From: an uncultured Lachnoclostridium sp.
GTDB lineage: Bacteria; Bacillota; Clostridia; Lachnospirales; Lachnospiraceae
Assembly: GCA_947178155.1 (NCBI GenBank)
Contig: CAMWXG010000007.1
Span: 1-38,649 of the forward strand
DNA: 38,649 nt
Direction of reading: 5' to 3'
A model generated the notes under the pieces. It had not been told where the DNA came from, searched no databases, and saw nothing but the letters and a program-made list of their open reading frames with translations. How positions within the stretch are numbered: the first letter of the stretch is position 1; each line of letters opens with the position of its first letter. Shown here in pieces: positions 9,585 through 18,408 of the stretch. The translations under genes and the position numbers were made by a program.

Positions 9585-11171
9585 TTACTTATATTCTACA
9601 TCTTCAAAATGTATCACCTGAGACAAATCAACAAACTTTTCATTTTCCTCATAGCTTATAGTTCTTGTCTTTATTGACACATCTTTACCTATCATATTGC
9701 TTATAACACTCTTTAGCGCCTCAAGCTGTTTGTTGTCGTCTTGTCTGAAATACCCTTCATCTACAGAATCCGTAAACTGCAGTATCAAATCACCATCATC
9801 AGAAACCACCTTTTTGGCATTAAAAAGCATAGTCTGTTCTACTCTGTCACACTGGTTAAGAATCTTCTGCCAATTTCCAATAACTGCCTTTATATCCTCT
9901 GGAACTGCTTTCGGCAAAATCTTTGGTGTATCATCATTTTTAGAAAACACATTTCTTTGTGCTGTTTCTGACTCTTCAAGCTTTGAATTAGCATCAGAAT
10001 TAATTGCAATTCCTTCTTCAAGCTTTTGCTCCAGCATATTTATTCTGGATATTATCGTAGATAAATCCTGTACTTCATCCATCTGCGGTCTGCAGAGCTT
10101 TATAAAATCCACTTCTGCAAGAACTCTTTTCTGTGCAGAATAACGTATTCTGTTTAGCAGCTCTGACAATATATGAATATATCTTATTAGTATATCTGCA
10201 TCAACTCTTTTTGCCTGTTCCTGCATTACAGGAAACTGCTCCGATGAAATATCTGCCATATCTGAACCTTCGGCTGACGCACCAATAATAAGAAGATTTC
10301 TTAAATACCATATAAATTCTGAAATAAAGCGGCTTATATCACGCCCTGCTGCCATCATTTCATCAATCAATGATATACAGCCTATAGCATTAGCAGCAGC
10401 AACATATTCAAACATTCGGCTATAAACCTCTGTGTCTACAGCAGCAAGCACATCAAGAACATTATCATATGTAAGCTTTTGATCTATATAAAAAGCAATA
10501 CACCTATCCAAAAGACTTAATGCATCCCTTAAAGAACCATCGGCAGTCTTTGCAATATACCTAAGCGCCTTCTCCTCTGCTTCCGTCTGTTCTTTATCCA
10601 CAAGCTCGCGAAGCCTTTCTGCTATAATATCTATTGAAATTCTTTTAAAATCATATCTTTGGCATCTGGATAAAATAGTAATAGGTATCTTATGCGCCTC
10701 TGTAGTTGCAAGAATAAATATTACATATGATGGCGGCTCTTCAAGAGTCTTTAAAAGTGCATTAAATGCACCCGAAGACAGCATATGCACCTCGTCTATA
10801 ATATATACCCTATACTTGCCCTCTGTTGGAGAATACTGCACCTCATCTATAATATCACGTATATTTGCAACACCATTGTTAGATGCAGCATCTATCTCAA
10901 CTACATTCATTGATGTCTGACTGCTAATCTTTTGGCACATTTGACACTCATTGCAAGGACTTCCATTTACAGGCTGCTCACAATTTACAGCTTTTGCTAA
11001 AATCTTTGCAACAGAGGTCTTTCCGGTCCCTCTGGTGCCGCAAAAAAGATATGCATGCCCAATACGTCCTGTTCGTATCTCATTTTTTAAAGTTGTAACA
11101 ATATGCTCCTGCCCCTTTACGTCATCAAATCCGTTTGGACGGAATTTACGGTATAATGCCATATAAGACAT
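9585..11171 (-). CDS. dnaX: DNA polymerase III subunit gamma/tau
   Basis: DnaX is the clamp-loader ATPase that ties polymerase cores to the helicase. The 528-residue protein has the Walker A GTRGTGKT (45-52), a zinc module with cysteines 64, 73, 76 and 79, Walker B VYIIDEVHML, and an SRC arginine-finger motif (LSRCQRYDF). A tau-like C-terminus extends past residue 380. ATG 11171 has GGAGG 6 bases upstream. I saw no slippery A-AAA-AAG site, so a frameshifted gamma form is not evident. It lies 50 bases after the phosphofructokinase gene; no SRP RNA gene fits in that gap, unlike many Firmicutes. Confidence 0.98.
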   Translation of the reverse strand: MSYMALYRKFRPNGFDDVKGQEHIVTTLKNEIRTGRIGHAYLFCGTRGTGKTSVAKILAKAVNCEQPVNGSPCNECQMCQKISSQTSMNVVEIDAASNNGVANIRDIIDEVQYSPTEGKYRVYIIDEVHMLSSGAFNALLKTLEEPPSYVIFILATTEAHKIPITILSRCQRYDFKRISIDIIAERLRELVDKEQTEAEEKALRYIAKTADGSLRDALSLLDRCIAFYIDQKLTYDNVLDVLAAVDTEVYSRMFEYVAAANAIGCISLIDEMMAAGRDISRFISEFIWYLRNLLIIGASAEGSDMADISSEQFPVMQEQAKRVDADILIRYIHILSELLNRIRYSAQKRVLAEVDFIKLCRPQMDEVQDLSTIISRINMLEQKLEEGIAINSDANSKLEESETAQRNVFSKNDDTPKILPKAVPEDIKAVIGNWQKILNQCDRVEQTMLFNAKKVVSDDGDLILQFTDSVDEGYFRQDDNKQLEALKSVISNMIGKDVSIKTRTISYEENEKFVDLSQVIHFEDVEYK

Positions 11172-11221
11172 ATCAAACCTCCATGCCGTATAAAAGGTTC
11201 TCTTTATACTTTTATAATATT

Positions 11222-12295
11222 TTAATCACCAAAGCAAATCCCTAATCCCTTTGCTTCCTTAATAATAGAAGAATCAGGATCTACCATTTTAAGTCTGCCT
11301 GCAACTTCACCAAGAGGCACAGGAACTATCTCGTTGTCTTTAAGTCCAACCATATATCCATATTTTTCTTCTATAATAAGTCTTGCTGCTGCCGCCCCAA
11401 GCCGACTTGAAATTACGCGGTCATAAGGACATGGCTCTCCACCCCTCTGTGTATGCCCCGGAACAGTAATTCTTACTTCCTGTCCCGTCTTTTCCTGTAT
11501 CTCCTGACCTATCTGATAAGATATTGAAGGGAAGAGATTTGCCTTTCTCTTTGCCTTTAGCTCTTTTTTGCTAAGTGCAGCATCCTCTTTTGAAATAGCA
11601 CCTTCAGCAACTGCAAGTATTGAGAACCTCTTTCCTTCTTTATTACGTTTTTCAAGAGCTTTTACAACAGATTTAATGTCATATGGTATCTCTGGCAAAA
11701 GAATAATGTCTGCACCACCTGCAATACCTGCATGGAGTGTAAGCCAGCCTACCTTATGTCCCATTACTTCAACAATAAATACTCTTCCATGAGAAGCTGC
11801 CGTAGTATGAATACAGTCTATCGCATTAGTTGCAATATTAACCGCACTCTGGAAGCCAAAGGTCATATCAGTCCCCCAGATATCATTGTCAATAGTCTTT
11901 GGCAGTGTAACAACATTTAACCCCTCTTCACTAAGCATATTTGCCGTTTTATGAGTTCCATTACCCCCAAGTACAACAAGGCAGTCAAGTCCCCATCTTT
12001 TATAATTGTCCTTCATTGCCTTAACCTTATCAAGCCCATTTTCATCAGGATCACGCATCTTTTTAAATGGCTGTCTTGAAGTACCTATAATAGTACCTCC
12101 CTCTGTAAGTATACCTGAAAAATCGCTTGATTTCATCTTTCTGTAATTGCCATAAATGAGTCCCTTATAGCCTTCTAAAATACCATAAATCTCAACATCA
12201 GAATATTTCTGGTATAAAGTCTTAGCAACACCCCTCATAGTAGCATTTAAGCTTTGGCAATCTCCGCCGCTTGTTAAAAAACCAACTCTCTTCAT
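11222..12295 (-). CDS. pfkA: 6-phosphofructokinase with Gly/Lys phosphodonor signature
   Basis: The enzyme phosphorylates fructose 6-phosphate in glycolysis. The 357-residue protein has the N-terminal GFLTSGGDCQSLNA, a phosphodonor loop GGNGTHKTA (residues 110-118), and PKTIDND (132-138), where D136 is the catalytic base. Relative to E. coli numbering, position 104 is Gly (ATP-type) while 124 is Lys (as in PPi enzymes), and the usual Asp103 is Asn112. Family knowledge links Gly104 to ATP use, so ATP is the likelier donor, but the mixed signature leaves doubt. It is longer than the classic 320-residue PfkA and belongs to the group III/plant-like branch. It heads the dnaX-ybaB-recR run. Confidence 0.93.
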   Translation of the reverse strand: MKRVGFLTSGGDCQSLNATMRGVAKTLYQKYSDVEIYGILEGYKGLIYGNYRKMKSSDFSGILTEGGTIIGTSRQPFKKMRDPDENGLDKVKAMKDNYKRWGLDCLVVLGGNGTHKTANMLSEEGLNVVTLPKTIDNDIWGTDMTFGFQSAVNIATNAIDCIHTTAASHGRVFIVEVMGHKVGWLTLHAGIAGGADIILLPEIPYDIKSVVKALEKRNKEGKRFSILAVAEGAISKEDAALSKKELKAKRKANLFPSISYQIGQEIQEKTGQEVRITVPGHTQRGGEPCPYDRVISSRLGAAAARLIIEEKYGYMVGLKDNEIVPVPLGEVAGRLKMVDPDSSIIKEAKGLGICFGD

Positions 12296-12414
12296 AGATA
12301 TTCCTGCCTTTCTTATAAACTATGGTTATCAGCCACAGAGTAAACAGTAACAAATTATACATTACATCATAACATATATTATTTTACAAATAATTTATAA
12401 ATATTCCCGCAACA

Positions 12415-12633
12415 CTAATACTTTCTCCATTTACTTCCTTTTTTGTTAAGATACTCATTTTCATCAAACTCTTCAAGCTCTTTTTCACGTTCTTTTGTAT
12501 AACCCCATTTTTTATTAACTATTTTTTGAAGTAATAAATATCCAACAATTATTATAACCAGTACAATAAAAAGCACTGGAATGGACACAATGACTTTACC
12601 TCTCATATTGACACGCTTTCTTATAATTTCCAT
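12415..12633 (-). CDS. small single-pass membrane protein, unknown
   Basis: The 72-residue protein has one membrane helix (about residues 15-36, [20 protein letters not shown]) and a charged C-terminal tail rich in Lys/Glu. ATG 12633 overlaps the last 13 bases of glgP and is preceded by GAGG within glgP, so translation is probably coupled; a later ATG at 12606 is also possible. I do not recognise the family. Its overlap with glgP suggests co-expression, not necessarily shared function. Confidence 0.6.
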   Translation of the reverse strand: MEIIRKRVNMRGKVIVSIPVLFIVLVIIIVGYLLLQKIVNKKWGYTKEREKELEEFDENEYLNKKGSKWRKY

Positions 12634-14861
12634 ATATCCTCATTATACTGAGCTATAGTCCTGTCTGATGAGAAAAAGCCTGCCTTTGCAATATTTACAA
12701 GCATTTTGCCAGCCCATTTCTGTCTGTCTTCATAATCAGCAAGTGTTATTTCCTTTACTCTGATATAGTCTTTTAAATCAAGAAGCGCCATAAACCAGTC
12801 TTTTGTAACAATCTCCATATAAAGACGTATGAGACTCTTTTTATTACCTACCGCAAAAAGCTCTTTACTTATAATAAAATCTACAAGTTTTGCAATATCT
12901 TTATCTTCATCATAAATTTTTTCTGGTGAATAATCAGACTTTGCATAATGTTCAATAACCTGATTACTTGACTCTCCAAAGATATAAATATTATCATCAC
13001 CTACAAACTCGTGTATCTCTACATTCGCTCCATCATCTGTACCAAGCGTAACAGCTCCATTTAGCATAAATTTCATATTACTTGTGCCGCTTGCTTCCTT
13101 TGATGCCAGTGAAATCTGCTCTGAAATGTCAGTGGCAGGAATAACTTTTTCTGCATATGATACATTATAATTTTCAAGCATAACCACCTTAAGATAAGGA
13201 TTTACATCTGCATCATTTTTAATAACCTCTGAAAGACACAATATAAGATGTATTATATCCTTTGCAATAGTATATGCAGGAGCAGCCTTTGCACCAAAAA
13301 TCATTGTAATAGGACGTTTTGGCTTATTTCCTGCTTTTATATCAAGATATTTATATATAATATAAAGTGCATTCATCTGCTGACGCTTATATTCATGCAG
13401 ACGTTTTACCTGAACATCAAAAATTGAATTCTCATCTAATGTAATGCCTTCTTTTGCAAAAATATAATCCTTAAATTCTTTCTTCTTTTTATCTTTAATA
13501 TCAAGAAGAGCATTAAGTGTATCACTATCAGATGCAAATTGCATAAGCTTTTCAAGCTGTGTAGCATCTTTTTTATAACCATCGCCTATCTTTGAGGTAA
13601 TAAAATCTGAAAGCTCATGATTACAGTAAAGCAGCCATCTTCTAAATGTAATTCCATTTGTCTTATTATTAAATTTATGTGGATAAATATCATAAAAATC
13701 CTTAAGTTCACTTGCTTTAAGTATATCTGTATGAAGCGCTGCCACACCATTTACACTGCATCCATAATGTATATCAATGTGTGCCATGTGTACACGGTTT
13801 TCATTATCTATAATAGCAAGTTTAGGATTGTTATATCTTTCCTTTACTTTAACATCAAGCATCTTGATAATAGGAATAAGCTGTGGAACAACTTTTTCCA
13901 GATACCATATCGGCCATTTCTCAAGCGCTTCTGAAAGAATTGTATGATTTGTATATGCACACATCTTTGAAACAATATCAATAGCTTCATTCATATCTAT
14001 CCCACGCTTTACAAGAAGTCTTATAAGCTCTGGTATAACCATTGTAGGATGTGTATCATTAATCTGCACTACAGCATAATCATAAAGATCATGTAAACTG
14101 CTTCCCTTTGCCAATGCCTCATCAATAATAAGCTGTGCTGCATTGCTTACCATAAAATACTGCTGATAAATACGAAGAAGCTGCCCCTGATAATCACTGT
14201 CATCCGGATATAGGAAAAGTGTCAAATTCTTACGTATATCATTTTTATCAAACCATATACTTCCTTCTTGTACAATATTTTCATCTGTTGTATCAATATC
14301 AAAAAGCTTAAGAGTATTGCACTTATTGTCATATCCTGTAACATCAATTTCATACATAACAGACTTTAATCTAAGCTCTCCAAAAATAATCTCATATCCT
14401 ACATCTGTACGTCTAAGCCAGCTTCTGTCTGTAATCCATGGATTTTTAACTTCTTTTTGAAGATTTTTTTCAAACTCCTGCTTAAACAGTCCCAAATGAT
14501 AATTAATACCTATACCATCTCCATTTAATCCAAGTGTGGCAATAGAATCAAGAAAACATGCTGCAAGTCTTCCAAGTCCTCCATTACCAAGAGAAGGCTC
14601 ATTCTCTATTTCTTCTATATCAGATATATTCTTACCATGTGCCTTAAGCGCATCCGCCACCTGCTCATATATTCCCAAATTTATAAGGTTATTTGACAAA
14701 AGTTTTCCAATGAGAAACTCTGCTGAAATATAGTATAATTTCTTTTTTCCCTCAATTCTTCCTTTCTGTTGCATCATATTTTTGGTAAATTCAAGAAGAG
14801 AGTAATATATCTCTTCGTTGCTTCCCTTTGAAGCAATGTTTTCAATTTCTGTTTCGTACAT
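12621..14861 (-). CDS. glgP: glycogen/alpha-glucan phosphorylase
   Basis: The enzyme releases glucose 1-phosphate from glycogen or maltodextrins using pyridoxal phosphate. From ATG 14861 (GGAGG 6 bases upstream) the product has 746 residues, shorter at the N-terminus than E. coli MalP (about 800), as in a compact GT35 class. Seen are the active-site region [47 protein letters not shown] and the PLP-lysine segment [15 protein letters not shown]. The longer open frame to 14912 lacks family similarity. No other glycogen genes are nearby. It has an extended -10 promoter. Confidence 0.97.
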   Translation of the reverse strand: MYETEIENIASKGSNEEIYYSLLEFTKNMMQQKGRIEGKKKLYYISAEFLIGKLLSNNLINLGIYEQVADALKAHGKNISDIEEIENEPSLGNGGLGRLAACFLDSIATLGLNGDGIGINYHLGLFKQEFEKNLQKEVKNPWITDRSWLRRTDVGYEIIFGELRLKSVMYEIDVTGYDNKCNTLKLFDIDTTDENIVQEGSIWFDKNDIRKNLTLFLYPDDSDYQGQLLRIYQQYFMVSNAAQLIIDEALAKGSSLHDLYDYAVVQINDTHPTMVIPELIRLLVKRGIDMNEAIDIVSKMCAYTNHTILSEALEKWPIWYLEKVVPQLIPIIKMLDVKVKERYNNPKLAIIDNENRVHMAHIDIHYGCSVNGVAALHTDILKASELKDFYDIYPHKFNNKTNGITFRRWLLYCNHELSDFITSKIGDGYKKDATQLEKLMQFASDSDTLNALLDIKDKKKKEFKDYIFAKEGITLDENSIFDVQVKRLHEYKRQQMNALYIIYKYLDIKAGNKPKRPITMIFGAKAAPAYTIAKDIIHLILCLSEVIKNDADVNPYLKVVMLENYNVSYAEKVIPATDISEQISLASKEASGTSNMKFMLNGAVTLGTDDGANVEIHEFVGDDNIYIFGESSNQVIEHYAKSDYSPEKIYDEDKDIAKLVDFIISKELFAVGNKKSLIRLYMEIVTKDWFMALLDLKDYIRVKEITLADYEDRQKWAGKMLVNIAKAGFFSSDRTIAQYNEDIWKL

Positions 14862-14934
14862 GTTATACCTCCGTTTTTCATTAATTCTCAAATACAGGAA
14901 TGTAACAAACACGCTCTAGAATCCTGCTATAAGA

Positions 14935-14943
14935 ATTATACCA
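14935..14943 (-). promoter_or_regulatory. extended -10 promoter of glgP
   Basis: Minus-strand TGGTATAAT matches an extended -10 (TGnTATAAT), with no clear -35 hexamer. It is about 75 bases upstream of the glgP ATG. Confidence 0.45.
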
Positions 14944-14985
14944 CATTTTTACAATTAATAAATAGCTATATTTTTTAAAATCCCC

Positions 14986-15468
14986 CTAAATACAATAGTC
15001 CTTATTATCTGTAGTTCTTATTCTTACCTGACCTGCACCTGCTGTAAAATATACAGTACGTCCTACAAACCCTCCTGTCATCTCTGCCTCAACCGGCACA
15101 TTAAGTTCTGCAAGATATTTTCTTGCCTGCATTACATTGTAAGTTCCTATATCATCATTTGAATTTGCCATTCCAAACTCAAACATTCTGGCTCCACCTA
15201 TTATTTTCGCTCTAAGAAGATTTTTATTAATCCCTCTTCTGCATAATGATTTATATAAATATGATGTGCCTGTATCAACATATTTTTGTGCCAAAAACAT
15301 GGATGTGCTCATATCAGCCATTGGAAGCATTGCATGAAGCATACCTCCTACTCCTGATACTTTATCATACATACACACTCCAATACATGATCCAAGTGCA
15401 TATGTCACAAGCTCATCATCACCTTTTCCTATTTTCATATCTGCCAGGCCAACTACAATCTGCCCCAT
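14986..15468 (-). CDS. cheD: chemoreceptor glutamine deamidase CheD
   Basis: CheD deamidates glutamines on methyl-accepting chemotaxis proteins and binds the CheC phosphatase. From ATG 15468 it has 160 residues; the upstream ATG 15486 would add six. GGAGG lies 11 bases before 15468 and overlaps the alternative start. The catalytic Cys is in ALGSCIGVCMYD (C28) and the His in GGMLHAMLP (H45), with the conserved KIIGGARMF and GRTVYF segments. It is not beside other che genes; a CheX-like gene is 6 kb away. The lineage probably has, or had, a chemotaxis system elsewhere. Confidence 0.93.
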   Translation of the reverse strand: MGQIVVGLADMKIGKGDDELVTYALGSCIGVCMYDKVSGVGGMLHAMLPMADMSTSMFLAQKYVDTGTSYLYKSLCRRGINKNLLRAKIIGGARMFEFGMANSNDDIGTYNVMQARKYLAELNVPVEAEMTGGFVGRTVYFTAGAGQVRIRTTDNKDYCI

Positions 15469-15588
15469 CCTTAAATACACCTCCATACCATCTTAAACTT
15501 ATAATCATTAATTCACATTTATTATAATTATATTACTGCATTTTTATAAAATTTGCATTAAAAAATTGAGTTTCTTACACACTTTTTA

Positions 15589-15617
15589 TTGCAAAATCCA
15601 TGTAAATGTAATAAAAT
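15589..15617 (+). promoter_or_regulatory. promoter of the fucose-isomerase-like gene
   Basis: TTGCAA (15589-15594) and TAAAAT (15612-15617) are 17 bases apart, about 50 bases upstream of the ATG at 15669. Confidence 0.6.
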
Positions 15618-15668
15618 GGCTTTATGAGTATTATAATATTTTAACATATAGAAAGGAAGGTTTTAAAA

Positions 15669-17159
15669 ATGAATAATTTACCAAAAATGAAAATTGGTAT
15701 TGTTGCAGTGAGCAGGGATTGCTTTCCAGAAGAGCTTTCTGTGACAAGAAGAAAGAATTTAGTAAAGGCATACACAGATAAGTATGGTGCTGAAGATATC
15801 TATGAATGTCCTGTCTGTATAGTAGAAAGTGAAATACATATGGTACAGGCTCTTGAGGATATTAAAAAAGCAGGCTGCAACGCTCTTTGTGTATATCTTG
15901 GTAACTTTGGTCCTGAAATTTCAGAAACTCTCCTTGCAAAACATTTTGAAGGGCCTAAGATGTATATTGCAGCAGCAGAAGAAACTTCTAAGAACAACGG
16001 TCTTATTGATGGACGTGGTGATGCTTATTGTGGTATGCTTAATGCAAGCTATAACCTTAAGCTCCGCAATATTCAGGCATACATACCTGAATATCCTGTT
16101 GGCACTGCTGAAGAATGTGCTGATATGATACATGAATTTGTTCCTATCGCACGTGCCGTATATGGATTAAACCATTTAAAAATTATAAGCTTTGGTCCTC
16201 GTCCACTTAACTTCCTTGCCTGCAACGCACCTATCAAACAGCTTTATAACTTAGGCGTTGAGATTGAAGAAAACTCAGAGCTTGATTTATTCGAAGCGTT
16301 TAATAAACATGCAGGGGACAAGCGTATTCCTGATGTTATAAAGGATATGGAAGCAGAACTTGGAGCCGGAAATAAAAAACCTGAAATCCTTGAAAAACTT
16401 GCGCAGTATGAACTTACTCTTCTTGATTGGATTGAGGAACATAAAGGCTACAGAGAATTTGTTGCAATTGCTGGTAAATGCTGGCCTGCATTCCAGACAC
16501 AGTTTGGCTTTGTTCCATGTTATGTAAACAGCCGCCTTACAAAAATGGGAATACCTGTATCATGTGAAGTTGATATCTATGGCTGCTTAAGTGAATTTAT
16601 TGGTACTGTTGTCAGCGAAGATGCTGTTACCCTTCTTGACATCAATAACTCAGTTCCTGCTGATATCTTTACTGAAGAAATTGAGAATAAATTCAACTAT
16701 ACACAGAAAGACACATTTATGGGCTTCCATTGTGGCAATACAGCTTCTAATAAGCTGTCATTCTGTGAAATGAAATACCAGAAAATTATGGCACGTTCAC
16801 TTCCAATTGAAGTTACAAACGGAACTCTTGAAGGCGATATTGTTCCTGGCGACATCACATTCTTCCGTCTCCAGAGCACTGCTGATGCTAAACTTCGTGG
16901 CTATATCGCTCAGGGTGAAGTTCTTCCAGTTGCAACACGTTCATTTGGTGCTATTGGTATATTTGCTATTCCTGAGATGGGACGCTTCTATCGTCATGTA
17001 CTTATTGAGGGCAACTATCCTCATCATGGTGCCGTTGCTTTTGGACACTTTGGCAAGGCATTATATGAAGTATATAAATATGTTGGTGTTGAAGTTGAAG
17101 AAATCGGCTTTAATAAACCAAAAGGAATGCTTTATAAGACAGAAAATCCATTTGCATAA
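15669..17159 (+). CDS. L-fucose/L-arabinose isomerase family protein
   Basis: The 496-residue protein belongs to the COG2407-type fucose/arabinose isomerase superfamily. It has an N-terminal Rossmann-like half (CNALCVYLGNFGPE; KIISFGPRPLNFLAC), a middle segment, and candidate metal ligands E300 (SCEVDIYG), D324 (LLDINNS) and H452/H453 (NYPHHGAVAFGH), matching the Glu/Asp/His triad of FucI in order. It is about 100 residues shorter than E. coli FucI, so the substrate may differ. ATG 15669 follows GGAAGG. It is a single-gene transcript with its own promoter and strong terminator; no kinase, aldolase or transporter is adjacent, so no pathway can be assigned. Confidence 0.85.
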   Translation: MNNLPKMKIGIVAVSRDCFPEELSVTRRKNLVKAYTDKYGAEDIYECPVCIVESEIHMVQALEDIKKAGCNALCVYLGNFGPEISETLLAKHFEGPKMYIAAAEETSKNNGLIDGRGDAYCGMLNASYNLKLRNIQAYIPEYPVGTAEECADMIHEFVPIARAVYGLNHLKIISFGPRPLNFLACNAPIKQLYNLGVEIEENSELDLFEAFNKHAGDKRIPDVIKDMEAELGAGNKKPEILEKLAQYELTLLDWIEEHKGYREFVAIAGKCWPAFQTQFGFVPCYVNSRLTKMGIPVSCEVDIYGCLSEFIGTVVSEDAVTLLDINNSVPADIFTEEIENKFNYTQKDTFMGFHCGNTASNKLSFCEMKYQKIMARSLPIEVTNGTLEGDIVPGDITFFRLQSTADAKLRGYIAQGEVLPVATRSFGAIGIFAIPEMGRFYRHVLIEGNYPHHGAVAFGHFGKALYEVYKYVGVEVEEIGFNKPKGMLYKTENPFA

Positions 17160-17226
17160 ATTAATATTTAAAAATTATACTTAAGAAATACTTGAAATCT
17201 TTTATTATCTTTACATAATTTGGTGT

Positions 17227-17262
17227 AAGCGGCAGCATTTACTGCCGCTTATTTATATTTTT
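17227..17262 (+). terminator. Rho-independent terminator
   Basis: AAGCGGCAG (17227-17235) pairs perfectly with CTGCCGCTT (17242-17250) around a 6-base loop and is followed by ATTTATATTTTT. It is a textbook terminator for the preceding gene. Confidence 0.92.
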
Positions 17263-17349
17263 ATGTTATGTATAACATTAGGGATATTGTATAACCTAAT
17301 AAAAAGCGCAAACCCATTATCTTTAACTGCAAAAGGAAGGAGAAGCTTT

Positions 17350-18402
17350 ATGCATACTCAATCACTTATCAAAACTCTTACAATAATAACATTAATCACA
17401 ATTTGTGTATGTGTATCCTTTAAGTACATTCTTCCTTTAGTATTTCCTTTTATACTTGCATATATGTTTATGCGTATGCTTCTTCCTGCCATACGTTTTC
17501 TCTATACAAAAGCAAAACTGCCTGTATGGTTTGCATACGGCAGTGTGCTTACTGTCTTTTTCCTGTCAGCTTCAGGTATATTTATACTTCTTGTATGGCT
17601 TATATGCAGGCAGTTTCAGCTTCTTGTAAATAATTTTCCAATATACAGACAGCTTTACAATGATTTATTTGTAAACTGCCTGAATAAGTGCTGTAATTGC
17701 ATAGATTACTATTTCAGCATACAGGATGGCACATCTCTAAATTTTGTCAATGAAAAAATCTCAATGCTTAAATCCGAATATATTGATACACTTTTTAACA
17801 ATGCCGGACAGATTTTCTCAAGCTGTGTATCAATGTTTACACGTGTAATAACTCTTATACTTATTACTACAATAAGTATGATTGTGCTATGCAAAGATAT
17901 AAGCATTATACACAACAACTACCGAAAAAGCCGTTTTTATGAACAGATACATAAGATAATGTATACTTTAAAGACTACAGGACTTTCATATATTAAATCA
18001 CAAAGCATAATAATATGTGCTAACTGGTTTGTATGCAGTATTGCATTTATGTTTATCAAGAATCCTTATTTTGTAATAATAGGACTTTTAATTTCGCTCA
18101 TTGATGCATTGCCAATTCTTGGAAGTGGCATAATCCTATGTCCCATTGGTATATATTATATATTTAAAAGTAATTTTTTATATGCTGCTATTATGTTTAC
18201 TGCATATATAATCACAATATTTGTCCGCGAAATTCTAGAGGCAAAACTGCTTGGTAATAACATGAATATACTGCCGTTTTTTATGCTTTTATCTATATAT
18301 GCAGGTCTGAAAATATTTGGCATTTCCGGTATTGTACTAGGTCCATTTGCAGTCGTTATAACACGTGCTGTATATGACTCTATCACTTCACCAAATAACT
18401 GA
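17350..18402 (+). CDS. ytvI: AI-2E family/YtvI-like sporulation membrane protein
   Basis: The 350-residue integral membrane protein has about seven or eight hydrophobic segments and the C-terminal pattern of the AI-2E transporter family (PF01594): GLLISLIDALPILGSG, and a final region with GLKIFGISGIVLGPFAVV. The length and Firmicutes context fit YtvI, a sporulation-associated member. ATG 17350 is chosen because GGAAGGAG lies 7 bases upstream; the open frame reaches back to 17263 through the preceding terminator and is not coding there. The gene ends 6 bases from a convergent GTPase gene. Confidence 0.85.
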   Translation: MHTQSLIKTLTIITLITICVCVSFKYILPLVFPFILAYMFMRMLLPAIRFLYTKAKLPVWFAYGSVLTVFFLSASGIFILLVWLICRQFQLLVNNFPIYRQLYNDLFVNCLNKCCNCIDYYFSIQDGTSLNFVNEKISMLKSEYIDTLFNNAGQIFSSCVSMFTRVITLILITTISMIVLCKDISIIHNNYRKSRFYEQIHKIMYTLKTTGLSYIKSQSIIICANWFVCSIAFMFIKNPYFVIIGLLISLIDALPILGSGIILCPIGIYYIFKSNFLYAAIMFTAYIITIFVREILEAKLLGNNMNILPFFMLLSIYAGLKIFGISGIVLGPFAVVITRAVYDSITSPNN

Positions 18403-18408
18403 AAATCA

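Noticed and set aside
9697-10143. 148-codon plus-strand open frame
   Set aside because: It is antisense to dnaX, serine/cysteine-rich as typical of shadow frames, with no start signal.
9585-11171. Programmed frameshift in dnaX
   Set aside because: No A-AAA-AAG slippery heptamer with a following stem was seen.
11172-11221. SRP RNA gene upstream of dnaX
   Set aside because: The gap is only 50 bases, too short, and lacks the conserved GGAA tetraloop region.
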